Under the pieces are notes generated by a model. It was not told where the DNA came from, did no database searches, and saw only the letters and a program-made list of their open reading frames with translations. This document shows, piece by piece, positions 11,800-22,986 of a DNA stretch of 64,000 nucleotides (positions within the stretch are counted from its first letter, which is position 1; each line of letters starts with the position of its first letter). Both the position numbers and the translations under genes were made by a program. Location: contig NC_090319.1 in assembly GCF_040869045.1 (NCBI RefSeq), forward strand, positions 378,153,601-378,217,600, written 5' to 3'. Source of the DNA: Eurosta solidaginis. Lineage: Eukaryota > Arthropoda > Insecta > Diptera > Tephritidae.

Positions 11800-12508
11800 T
11801 TTAAGCAAATATTTTGTAACTTGAAACCAAATATTCAACATTTTCCGACCTGAAATAATTATAATTTTTTAAATATATTTTTTTTAAATACAAAAAAAGT
11901 TTCAATGCACATAAAATTTTGTACATGTATTGTGATTCGCACTTCTATATAAAAAATTTTGAGCAGCACTGGTTAATATTATTGAAATAAAAATTATCAT
12001 TTATAAAAAGTTTTGGAAAAAATTTGTATCAAGCTTTCTTTTAGAAATTTTTTATAAGTTTACATTTATAAGCTGCAAAGCAACCAGCCGTTTCGATTTC
12101 GTTCACGCTTATTTCTAAACAATTTGTAAACAAAAAATCAACGTCTTTTAAGCTTAGTGTTTGTTTGAGCAAACTTTTTATAAATTTACATTACGTTTAC
12201 TTTGCTTGTTGGGGTATATAGCAGCTATGTATATATATATGTATGTCTAGATTTGCTATTTGAAATGTGTTAAGTCGATTAGGGTAAAAATATAAAAAAA
12301 AAGATAAAAGGAGGAAAATGTATTAGCGTTCATGGATAATCTACCAAAGAATGTTTTGCATAGAACCTTTATTTATATACATGGTTTGAAATATCAATTA
12401 GGGCAGCTCAGAATTTCGTGTCTAGCATTATTGCATTGCGAAAGTGCTGCGAAATACTTTAACAAAATTCACTTCTATGTATTTCTGTCAAACTAAAATT
12501 ATAAAAGA
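11800..12508. other. No gene recognised
   Basis: AT-rich, with short TA runs near 12228-12245. No coding or repeat call can be supported. Confidence 0.4.
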
Positions 12509-15500
12509 AAACAAGTAAGGAAGGTTAAGTTCGGGTGTAACCGAACATTACATACTCAGTTGAGAGCTATGGTGACAACATAAGGGAAAATAACCATGTA
12601 GGAAAATGAACCGAGGAAAACCCTGGAATGTGTTTGTATGACATGTGTATCAAATGAAAGACATTAAAGAGTATTTTAAGAGGGAGTGGGCCATAGTTCT
12701 ACAGGTGGACGCCATTTAGGGATATAGCCATAAAGGTGGATCAGGGTTGACTCTAGAATGCGTTTGTACGATATGGGTATCAAATGAAAGATGTTAATGA
12801 GTATTTTAAAAGGGAGTAATTATTAGTTCCATAGGTGGACGTCGTTTCGAGATATCACCATAAAGGTGGCCAGGGGTGATCCTAGAATTTGTTTGTACAA
12901 TGTGGGCATCAAACGAAAGGTGTTAATGAGTATTTTAAAAGGGAGTGGGCCTTAGTTCTATAGGTGGACGCCGTTTCGAAATGTCGCCATAAAGGTGGAC
13001 CAGGTGTAACTCTAGAAAATATTTTGTACGATATGGGTATCAAATGAAAGGTATTAATGAATATTTTAAAAGGGTGTGGGCCTAAGTTCTATAGATGGGC
13101 GCCTTTTCGAGATATCGCCATAAAGATGGACCAGGGGTGACTCTAGAATTTATTTTGTACGATATGGGTATCAAATGAAAGGTATGAATGAGTATTTTAA
13201 AAGGGCGTGGGCCTAAGTTCTATAGATGGACGCCTTTTCGAGATATCGCCATAAAGATGGACCAGGGGTGACTCTAGAATTTGTTTGTACGATATGAGTA
13301 TCAAATGAAAGGTGTTAATGAGTATTTTAAGAGGACGTGGGCCTTAGTTCTATATGTGGACGCCTTTTCGAAATATCGCCACAAAGGTGGACCAGGGGTG
13401 ACTCTAGACTTTGTTTGTGCGATATGGGTATCAAATGAAAGGTGTTAATAAGTATTTTAAAAGGGAGTAATCCTTAGTTCCATAGGTGGACGCCGTTTCG
13501 AGATATAGCCATAAAGGTGGAGCAGGGGTGACCCTAGAATTTGTTTGTACAATATGGGTATCAAAAGAAAGGTGTTGATGAGTTTTTTAAAAGGGAGTAA
13601 TCCTTAGTTCCATAGGTGGACGCCGTTTCGGGATATCGCCATAAAGGTGGGCCAGGGGTGACTCTAGAATTCGTTTGTGCAATATGGGTATCAAACGAAA
13701 GGAGTTAATGAGTATTTTAAAAGGGAGTGGGCCTTAGTTCTATAGGTGGACGCCTTTTCGAGGTATCACAATAAAGGTGGACCAGGGGTGACTCTAGACT
13801 TTGTTTGTGCGATATGGGTATCAAATGAAAGGTGTTAATGAGTATTTTTAAAAGGGAGTGGGCCTACGTTCTATAGGTGTTCGCCTTTTCGAGATATCGC
13901 CATAAAGGTGGACCAGGGGTGACTCTAGACTTTGTTTGTGCGATATGGGTATCAAATGAAAGGAATAAGTATTTTAAAAGGGCGTGGGGCTTATTCTATA
14001 GGTGGACGCCTTTTCGAGGTATCACAATAAAGGTGGACCAGGGGTGACTCTAGACTTTGTTTGTGCGATATGGGTATCAAATGAAAGGTGTTAATAAGTA
14101 TTTTAAAAGGGAGTGGGCCTTAGTTCTATAGGTGGACGCCTTTTCGAGATATCGCCATAAAGGTGGACCAGGGGTGACTCTAGAATATGTTTGTACGATA
14201 TGGGTATCAAATTAAAGGTATTAATGAGAGTTTTAAAAGGGAGTGGTGGTAGTTGTATATGTGAAGGCGTTTTCCAGATATCGACCAAAATGTGGACCAG
14301 GGTGACCTAGAGCATTATCTGTTGGATACCGCTAATTTATTTATATATGTTATACCTGCCAAGATTTTAAGGGTTTTTTATTTCGCCCTGCAGAACTTTT
14401 TCATTTTCTTCTACTTAATATGGTAGGTGTCACAACCATTTTATAAAGTTTTTTCTAAAGTTATATTTCGCGTCAATAAAACAATCCAATTACCTTACCA
14501 TGTTTCATCCCTTTTTTCGTATTTGGTATAGAATTATGGCATTTTTTTCATTTTTCGTAATTTTCGATATCGAAAAAGTGGGCGTGGTCATAGTCGGATT
14601 TCGTTCATTTTTCATACCAAGATAAAGTGAGTTCAAGTAAGCACGTGAACTAAGTTAATTAAAGATATGTCGATTTTTGCTGAAGTCATCGTGTTAACGG
14701 CCATGCGGAAGGACAGACGGACGACTGTGTATAAAAACTGGGCGTGGCATCAACCTATTCCGCCCCTTTTCACAGAAAACAGTTAACGTCATAAAATCTA
14801 TGCCCCTACCAAATTTCAAAAGGATTGGTTAATTTTTGTTCGACTTATGGCGTTAAAAGTATCCTAGACAAATTAAATGAAAAAGGGCGGAGCCACGCCC
14901 ATTTTGAAATTTTCTTTTATTTTTGTATTTTGTTGCACCACATCATTACTGGAGTTGAATGTTGACATAATTTACTTATATACTGTAAAGATATTAAATT
15001 TTTTGTTAAAATTTTACTTTAAAAAAAATTTTTTATTTAAAGTGGGCGTGGTCCTTCTCCGATTTTGCTAATTTTTATTAAGCGTACATATAGTAATAGG
15101 GGTAACGTTCCTGCCAAATTTCATTATGATATCTTCAACGACTGCCAAATTACAGCTTGCAAAGTTTTAAATTACCTTCTTTTACAAGTGGGCGGTGCCA
15201 CGCCCATTGTCCAAAATTTTACTAATTTTATATTTTGCGTCATAAGCTGAACTCAGCTACTAAGTTTCGTTGCTTTATCTGTCTTTTGTAATGAATTATC
15301 GCACTTTTTCGGTTTTTCGAAATTTTCGATATCGAAAAAGTGGGCGTGGTTATATTCCGATTTCTTTCATTTTAAATATGGATCTGAGATGAGTGCTCAG
15401 GAACCTACATACCAAATTTCATCAAGATACCTCAAAATTTACTCAAGTTATCGTGTTAACGGACGGACGGACGGACGGACGGACATGGCTCAATCAAATT

Positions 15501-15630
15501 TTTTTTCGATCCTGATTATTTTGATATATGGAAGTCTATATCTATCTCGATTCCTTTATATATGTACAACCAACCGTTATCCAATCAAACTTAATATACT
15601 CTGTGAGCTCTGCTCAACTGAGTATAAAAA
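12509..15630 (+). mobile_element. Helitron-like non-autonomous element (mini-me/DINE type), copy B, expanded
   Basis: Begins AACAAGTAAGGAAGG, followed by the palindrome GTTCGGGTGTAACCGAAC and the subterminal repeat ATACTCAGTTGAGAGCT. It ends with GAGCTCTGCTCAACTGAGTA, the inverse of that repeat. The right half matches copies A and C closely (boxes AAGTGGGCGTGGTCATAGTC near 14576, CCGATTTTGCTAATTTTTAT near 15058, and a run of GGAC units at 15459-15484 before ATGGCTCAATC). The left half is a tandem array (12560-14310) much longer than in the other copies. No ORF with family similarity. Helitron relationship is inferred from architecture, not from a transposase. Confidence 0.75.
12560..14310 (+). 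repeat. Tandem array, about 13 units of ~128 bp
   Basis: The word TATGGGTATCAAATGAAAGG (with small variants) recurs every ~128-129 bp, at about 12650, 12780, 12907, 13040, 13170, 13300, 13430, 13560, 13690, 13820, 13949, 14077 and 14207. Each unit also carries GGTGGACGCC..TTTCGA and CCAGGGGTGACTCTAGA. Units differ by point changes and small indels (e.g. a short unit near 13960). The array is internal to the Helitron-like element; copies A and C hold only 1-3 units. Confidence 0.9.
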
Positions 15631-15724
15631 ATCTTACATATACATAAGTTAAAAAAAAGCATCATGAATTTGAATCTTTTCCATACAAATAATATTTTAA
15701 TTTTTTGCTATTGTTTGCTACTAT

Positions 15725-16215
15725 TCTGTGGTCCAATCCCTTAATATGGGACTAAGGCGACTATAGCGGAATGCTACGAGCGAAAACACGGCGATAATGA
15801 GCGGGCGCGGCGGCTTCAAGGAATATCTCCATAAGCGTGGAATAAAGGAGGATATTTTCTCTACACACTCTCCCTCGGAATTGGAAAGCGCAGAACATGA
15901 AATGTTTCACTGCCCTCGTTTTCACGGCGAAAGACTCTCTGTACACAGAGTTTTTGGAGAGGAGCCTTCCATTAGGAATTTAATATACCAAATGTGCGGA
16001 TAAATAGATTGTTGGTGTGCTCTGAGCAAAATGGCTTTTACAGTTATGACACAATTGATGTATGCTGAACGGGAGCGCAGAGAAATACGCATAAAAAGTA
16101 ATGGGGGCTAAATCGCCTTACAACCCCCACCCCCCGCCCCCCTCGTGAAGTTGTGCCTAACGGCGGTCCCACGGGGTGCGGGCACATGAACAGGATTAGC
16201 CTGGTTTCATTGCGC
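15725..16215 (+). pseudogene. R1-type LINE, C-terminal fragment
   Basis: The forward frame 15797-16003 reads GRGGFKEYLHKRGI, then ESAEHEMFHCPRFHGERL. This is the C-terminal part of R1-clade ORF2 proteins, where a CCHC-like knuckle (C-C-H-C, final part AEH-x4-CPRF) follows the reverse transcriptase. The upstream frame (from ~15740) appears to carry the preceding residues with stops. Downstream is a GC-rich tail with CCCCCACCCCCCGCCCCCCT at 16124-16143, consistent with a 3' UTR. Only the last ~100 residues survive, so this is a 5'-truncated dead copy. Confidence 0.65.
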
Positions 16216-17379
16216 TCCTTCAGCCCAAAAAGGCGACTATTGCTTGTGAGCATATAATTTATATTTATGGCTGCCGCGTTCGACGTAACCAAGAAGAGAA
16301 GTTAATGCTTGACCACAGTCGCCATCAAGTTATGTTTTATTTTCATTTTAGTCCGTAGCCGCCGTCTTCAATGTAATGAGGCTTAAAGAGTTGGCTTTCT
16401 GTACTATATTTAATTCTAAGTTTGATTCGCTATGCGGCACTACAACTCTGTTAACTCATCTCAAAAATAACTGTTATTGTTTAATAAAAATTGATATATT
16501 ATTAACTTATGAAGATTGCCGCACCGCCAGGTAGCACCAGAGAAGAGTAGATATATTCTTTAGCCAAGCTTTTAGTTGAGATGTTTTTCAAAAACCTTTA
16601 AAATATGGTTTCTTAAGACCACTTTAAAATACTTTGAAAAAATTACGCAGTTCAAAAATTTATACACTTCATATGGAATCATGCCAATAAAATCAGTGGT
16701 CACAAGCAATAATCGTCTGAGTAATTTCCCTGTAAAAGGATAGGACTTAGACGATTATTTCTTGTGAACACAGATATGTGGGATTAGGCCAATCAGCTAA
16801 TTTTTTATTAAGATGCATTTTTATACAATATGAATGAAATAGTTTATTATGATTATTATTATTCCCAAGATCTCGTATGCCATATATATTGAAAATCATA
16901 GTTAAAATGTACGATTTAAGACTTGTCAAACTGGGTAAATGTTCATCATACGCTCTGACAGACCCATTCAAAAAAGGGATACAAATAAGATCTTTTAGAA
17001 AATGCGAAATTAATTGTACCCCTTTTAGCCCAATTGGCTGGTCTGTACGTAATTGCCTGATATAAACTAAGCTGATTCATTATTTTTTCACAAGAAATAA
17101 AAATACGAAAGAAAAATGAAAGAGCTATGAGGAAGAGGAAGTGGGAAAGGGAGAGTAGAGGAATGACGAAATATATTTAATCCAATTTTTGGATGGAAAA
17201 ACTGTGTGTCGCCACTTGGCTGAATTTCTTCAAATTTTCAAGATTTCTTCATGCTAGCCCGGAAAATTCTCACTTGCAGTTTTCGACTTATAAGCACATA
17301 CCGTGAAAGGAAAGGAAGGAAAAGGGAAAGAAAAGAAAACCAAGCAAAGTTATGTGTTTATTAATTATTAGTTATTAAA
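16216..17379. other. No gene recognised; one hairpin
   Basis: The only structure noticed is a hairpin at 16701-16766: CACAAGCAATAATCGTCT on the left and the inverse AGACGATTATTTCTTGTG on the right, with a ~28 bp loop and one mismatch. It may be a MITE remnant. Purine-rich runs occur at 17090-17160 and 17300-17340. No gene supported. Confidence 0.45.
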
Positions 17380-17760
17380 GTGTGGAAAAGTTAACGATTC
17401 GTTATCAAATATGTATTGCTTTGTTCTCAAAAAGTTATCGATATGCTATCAAAATTTACAAATACGTTATCAAAATGTTATCGATTTACAATGGAAAAGT
17501 TATATATTTCATAAACGAAAAGCTATCGACACATTACCAAGAAGTTATCGATGTGGAATCGATGATTTTTTGACGAATAGTTATCGTTTATTTATCGGAA
17601 CTTAGTGGTGTCTTAACAAAAAGTTATCGGTTTTTTATTAAAAAGTAGTCAATTTGTTATCAATATAAATAAATTATTGTTTTTTTCCGGATTTGTTATC
17701 GTCTTGTTGTCGTTTTCTTTTCGAAAAATCATCGATTCCTTATCGAAAATTATTTATTTG
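17380..17760 (+). repeat. Degenerate short repeat rich in GTTATCGAT
   Basis: The words GTTATC or GCTATC recur about every 20-25 bp over ~370 bp, commonly as AAAGTTATCGAT or CGTTATCAAAA. Around half include TATCG. The units are too diverged for a strict tandem repeat but the periodicity is plain by eye. TATCGATA and CGATA are known binding words for Drosophila DREF and BEAF-32, so a regulatory reading is possible but unproven. Confidence 0.6.
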
Positions 17761-17784
17761 TTATGGGCATGTCGTAAGAGTAAA

Positions 17785-18232
17785 GCCTTGGTTTCGTCGA
17801 AAGCGGTGCCGCTATAATGCGGTCGTAATGAAGCTTTAAAGTGGATTGTAAAAAATTTTTCAATGTTAAAAGGCTTGTGTGGATATTAAGAAAACGATTG
17901 GAGTAACGTAATATAGCGATAAACCAAAACATAAATTCCCTCCCGTGGAGTTGCAATCTCTGCCTCTCACCGCCATATTCGAAACCGTGCAAATTTTTCA
18001 AATATTTGAATTCTATTTTCAAATCACATATAAGGCATTTGCTAAAGTACCAAAACTAAAACTCTAAAAAACGCCAAAAAATCAAAAATAAACACAAACT
18101 ATTTGCAGAAAAACGCGCCATTTACAGCCGTTGTAGTTTACAAGGAAGCGGTGCCGCTAATTACGGTGAATACAGCGACCATTCTTTAGCGGTCGTAATA
18201 AAGCGGCATCATTTTTTCAAGAAAAACCAAGC
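17785..18232. mobile_element. Possible MITE
   Basis: The left edge carries CCTTGGTTTCGTC and the right edge the inverse-like AAAAACCAAGCCC. The interior has AAGCGGTGCCGCTA twice (17801 and 18148) and GCGGTCGTAATAAAGC-type words near both ends (17820 and 18190). The terminal match is only ~9 bp, so the boundaries are tentative. Non-coding. Confidence 0.35.
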
Positions 18233-18235
18233 CCT

Positions 18236-19770
18236 AAGAGATGTAAACTTTAAGGTTGCTTGAAGTTCCATATGTAGGTAAAGAAAGTTAGGGTTGAACA
18301 ACCTTTGTTGGCTCTGTTCGCTTTTTTATCAAATAATTCTATGATCTCAACGAGCTGAAAAAATACTGTGCAGCTTAACGAAGTTTGGTGAGTTTCACAT
18401 AGTTTTTACTTATCAGCAAAATTTCGTATATGAAAAAAAAAAATATCCCCATAAATTGTCTTAGCATAATTTCCAAAATCTTCGGTCACTCAACCAATTC
18501 AACTTGCCATAGTTTGAGAACACCTGCCTTTAAGTTGCCATTTAATATTCGTCTTGCACTTTTAACACAGCCACTGTTGTGCTATCAATGCTCGTTGTCC
18601 TTGCATTAATTTGAGAACTAAACCAACCACTGCACTTTTATTGCACTTTGTCACATAAGAATACTTTCGTCTAATACGTGCTGACAAGTTGCAACAACAA
18701 CAATGAACACAAAGTGAAACCACATTACACATTAGCACATTAGTCTACTTGAGACGGAGGTAAGCTTTTGTGCATTTAACGTGTGTGTGATTTTTGGTAT
18801 GAGATGATGGTGCACATTAATTGCAGTCACCGCGGCATGACAAGGGGTGTGGTTCTTCATACACAATGTGCATCGAGCACATAGCATTTTTATTGTTGCA
18901 TACATACACTGTACGTGTCTGCATGTTCAACTACTTACGCAGATTTTCAGTTCAAAGCACATATCTGTTGTAAAAAGCACACACGAACTTGGAAGTACAC
19001 TCATGTACACTTATATACATACATATGTACATATTTAGAGAGTTAGACAAATTAAACCATTTAAGGTTCGTAAGTCTGGCATAAATTACATAAAAAAAAA
19101 AAATAATAATTACGGTGCTGACTTTTGGTTTGATGTTGGTAATGCCAAGTTGGTTTGTGGTGCTTAACTTGGCTCAGTGTGAATTAGCTGACAACAACCG
19201 TATGTACGTAAATAGCTACGTACATGTGTATCTAAATTTATGAATAAGCACTTACTCCTACTTTTGGTTCGCCTACCTGATTGTTTGTATGTATGTACAT
19301 ATGTTTGTATTGCTTTGTGCGTAAAAGTAAAATTATAGTGACGCATGAATCGCATTTGTTTGGTGATTTCTTCTTATTATTTGCTTTTTACATTTCCTGA
19401 ACTTGCGCTTGTTATTGGCGGTTAATGAATGCACTTGGTCAGTAAAATCTAGGCGAGGTCAGTGCCATAATTTTGTAGACGCATTTGGTCGTTGTTTGCA
19501 TTGTTGTTTGCATGGATGTGTGTGTTCATATGTAGGAACATGATTATGCGGCTTAGATGCAAATCATGAAATTAAACGTAGCATGTAAGACGCAAGACTG
19601 TCTCACTTCGGACTTAAAAAATTATTGCATTACATTAAGAATCCGATATTTCTTTAAGATAGCAATAAAGGACCCTCTTTACTCAAGCTTGTGGAATACT
19701 TCAAGTAAAATGTTTCTGTGCTGGACGTATTCCTCAAAATCCAGACAACTTCTATAATAATCCGTTTTGG
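18236..19770. other. No gene recognised
   Basis: Non-coding by inspection. CATACATATGTACATA-type runs at 19015-19032 are composition-driven. Short ORFs here have no family signal. Confidence 0.45.
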
Positions 19771-19779
19771 GGTTGCCAT

Positions 19780-20355
19780 CTATTCTAAATATAAAAAAAA
19801 ATTGCATAAGATATGCCGATATGGGTATCAAACGAAAGGCATTTCACTTCGCATTACAATTAGGACATTTTTGAGCTGGGTTGGCATTTAGGGTTGCCAC
19901 TTATTCGAAACTAAAAAAAAAATTGCATGAGATATGCCAATATGGGTATCAAACGAAGGGTATTTCACTCCGCATTACAGTGCGGACATTTTGGTTAGGG
20001 TTGCCACCTATTCGAAACTAAAAAAAAATTGTATGAGATTTGCCGATATGGGTATCAAACGAAAAGCATTTCACTTCGCATTACAATTAGGACATTTTTG
20101 AGCAGGGTTGGCATTTAGGGTTGCCACTTATCCGAAACTAAAAAAAAATTGCATGAGATATGTCAATATGGGTATCAAACGAAGGGTATTTCACTCCGCA
20201 TTGCAACAGGGACATTTTTCAGCTGGGTTGCCGTTTAGGGTTGCCACCTATTCGAAATAAAAAAAATTCCATGAGATATGCCGATATAGGTATCAAACGA
20301 AAAGTATTTCACTCCGCATTACAATAGGGAAATTTTTGCGTAGGGTTGCCATTTA
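19780..20355 (+). repeat. Satellite-like tandem array, about 5 units of ~115-120 bp
   Basis: Each unit contains GGGTTGCCA-x-TATTCGAAA, an A-run, ATTGCATGAGATATGCC, GATATGGGTATCAAACGAA and TTTCAC-TCGCATTAC. GGTATCAAACGAA recurs at about 19825, 19945, 20050, 20170 and 20287. Unit length alternates because one unit lacks ~15 bp. The box GATATGGGTATCAAA is shared with the unrelated ~128 bp array at 12.5-14.3 kb. Confidence 0.85.
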
Positions 20356-20486
20356 GGGTTGGGGTAGTTAGACGGAATAGTACTCAATTTTGTCTGTTTG
20401 TATGATTTAATCGGGGATTGCCCTTATTGCTTTAAATGTATGAAAACATTTACTTGAAGCAATTTTTAATTTAATTTAAAAATTTT

Positions 20487-20884
20487 GGAAAAATTTAAAC
20501 AACGTGACATCAGGACGGACAAGGCGACAGCTTGTGCGATTATACCTTGTAAATCTCTTCAAAGCCTTTTCTCCCGGGAGTGGGATTTGAACGCGCACTC
20601 CTACGATAGTTGAACGTGTTACAAACGCATTCAGCCACGTCATTCCTTAGTTGCTGTAAAGTTTTCCCAATTGCCTTCTTTTTGCATATTTATTCTTTTA
20701 CACATTGCATACTTCGTATGTAATTATGTGTTAAAGCTATGCTTGTTGGTAAGGCGGTTTTCAAAGAAACTTTGGTATTGTTGCTGTTTTTGTTCTATTT
20801 ATAGGCTTTGAAGAGATTTACAAGGTATAATCGAAAAAGCTGTCGCCTTGTCCGTCCTGATGTCACGTTGTTTAAATTTTTCCC
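20487..20884. repeat. Long hairpin: 80 bp inverted arms around a 235 bp loop
   Basis: The left arm (20487-20567) and right arm (20803-20884) are reverse complements with only a few mismatches. They share AACGTGACATCAGGACGGAC, AAGGCGACAGCTT and TATACCTTGTAAATCTCTTC. The loop carries a tRNA-like segment on the minus strand. The array at 19.8-20.35 kb lies directly to the left, so both may belong to one foldback element. No ORF. Confidence 0.8.
20572..20645 (-). other. tRNA-like segment (SINE head or tRNA relic)
   Basis: On the minus strand TGGCTGAATGCGTTTG resembles an A box, and 40 bp later GCGTTCAAATCCCACTCCC resembles a B box and T arm. A full cloverleaf with paired acceptor ends is not convincing, so I do not call a functional tRNA. 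It sits in the loop of the 80 bp hairpin. Confidence 0.4.
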
Positions 20885-21486
20885 AAATTATTAAATAATT
20901 TATGAAATAATACTCTACTTACTCATATTCTATTAAAGCTTTAAAGGAGAAAAATAAAGTTAAAAATCTTAGTAAAAAAAATTGTATACATGATTCGACT
21001 TAATTTTCGTAATTTCACACACTCTCGTGTGTGGCAAATTCTAGCAAAATATATTTAAATGCATATTTTTGGCAAATATGGAATGAATAATTACATTTTC
21101 CCACAGGTTACTATTAGAAAGATGTCTCACCATAGCAAAAAGATATCTCAATATGGTAATTTGCTACCGTTGAACACTAGAGGCATACATATGTTCAATT
21201 TGAAAACAACATTTAACCATTTAACCACTTACCAACAGATGTCGCTTAGGGACGTAAGTTGAAATTTAATTAAACTAACTGATAGTTGTCATTCGTGAAA
21301 TTAAAAAAATTTTGGAATGTAATAAAATTGTGAGACTAAAAAAAAATTTGAAATTAATAATTATATTTTTAAGGAAATCAAATATTGGTAAGTAAAAATA
21401 TGTAATATATGTACATATAAAAAAAGTAGAGTTTAATTAATGATGACATGTAGAACAAAGTATGTTATGCGGCATACTCGAAGATT
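20885..21486. other. No gene recognised; probable interior of a short Helitron
   Basis: AT-rich. A hairpin-like CACACACTCTCGTGTGTG lies at 21017-21034. The stretch leads into the Helitron terminus at 21488-21517 but I cannot set the left boundary. Confidence 0.4.
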
Positions 21487-21487
21487 G

Positions 21488-21517
21488 CCGAGCAAAACTC
21501 GGTCGCCCAGGTACTAG
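21488..21517 (+). mobile_element. Helitron 3' terminus
   Basis: A short GC-rich hairpin, CCGAG-CAAAA-CTCGG, is followed about 11 bases later by CTAG. Helitrons end in a hairpin close upstream of CTRR and insert next to T; the next base here is T. The element therefore lies to the left of 21517, but its 5' end was not found. Confidence 0.65.
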
Positions 21518-22986
21518 TATTATTCAAGTAAGTCATTCATATTTATGTAGCTGAAGCCATTGTTTAAATTTAATTTAACTGTATATACACTAACTGACAT
21601 TCAGATGGTAATGGATTGGTATTTAAGAAATCAACAAATGCCAATAGAATGGCTCCACCTTAACATATCACCAAAGGATGACAAGAAATACCACCTTCCC
21701 AACATTGCTAAATTAAATTGCTAATTCATATAATTGAAGGAGATTTTCGTACCCAATACCTTAGAACCAATAATAAAGGTATTTAAGTGCAATCAGATAC
21801 AAACAATGTGATACAAAAAGTTTGAAGCCATTTAAACGGAAACAGAATCGAGTACCAACTTTTAAAATATTAGACGAAGTTTTAGAAGAACCAAAACACG
21901 AATACCTTTTGCATTTAGTTATAACAAAACTGATAGTGTGCTCAAAGAGGATAAATATAATAAGAGACGTCACTCGTTACTTTGCGTAATGTTATTCGTT
22001 AGGGTAATCGCAGGTTTTTTTTTTTTTTGGGCGAGATGTGCATAAATGTCTTCTATACATTTTGTGGGGTATTTTTGGTTATTTTTCCAACTTTAATTAA
22101 TTAATTAATTAATTCTCTTTCCAAAAATAACATTTGTATAAGGTGCCTACACGGCATGGATAAATGCGAGACAATTACAAATGTTCCTCACAGAAAATAT
22201 TAGACATCAATTTTTTTGATTTCCAGCGAGTTACTTGCCACTCGTAGTAGACTGGTGGCTCTTATTTATTTATCCTATTTGGTGTGCTTATTTAATTAAA
22301 TATGCGGCAAAAAATACTTTTAATGTTTACTGAAAGAAAACAAATGTTTTTTTTTTTTTTTTTTTGTTTATTTATTTTTCAAATATTTATTTGCGAATCA
22401 TCATATCCCGATTTAGGCCATTGTGGCTTGTGACCACAGAGATATATAAGAGCCTACAGCGCCTAGACCTCCTTACTAAAAAACTGAAGCCAAATCTACT
22501 TCTAGAATAGCGAAACTACTTAGTATGCGAATACTTAGTTAGGCCCATATTTGTAATCGATTATTCGACTTATTCGATTATTCAAGACAGCATGCAATCA
22601 ACTAACTCTCATTATTCGAATATTGACGACAATTTTATAAATATTTTTTTTTAATTAAAAAAAAATTTAAAAATTTCATAAAATAAATTGTTCGTCCTAA
22701 AAATTTTAAGATTTGCGTTTCTGGAAACTTAGCTGAGTATGAAATTTCCTTTTCAGTTTCAAGAATGCCAAACAGCAAAATATGTGAGCTAGAGATGGCT
22801 AACAATAGTACCACAACGATGATAAGAAATCGCAGAACTCATTAAAAATTCCAAAAAAAAAAATTCTTCTAGTAGACGAATATGTCATTAATTGAATGCA
22901 AGCAACTAGTCGATTAGCGATATTCGATGATTTAACTAAACAATTTTTGCTCAAAAGCTCTGGTATTTATGCCATTCGATATATTC

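Noticed and set aside
12560..14310. Regular repeats that might be read as a CRISPR array
   Set aside because: Units are ~128 bp and tandem with no unique spacers; the genome is eukaryotic. It is a satellite-type array.
16120..16215. GC-rich stretch as a CpG-type promoter
   Set aside because: It directly follows the C-terminal LINE fragment in the same orientation and is better explained as the LINE 3' UTR.
20572..20645. Functional tRNA gene
   Set aside because: Boxes A and B are plausible but the acceptor stem does not pair well and the segment sits in the loop of a repeat hairpin, so it is kept only as tRNA-like.
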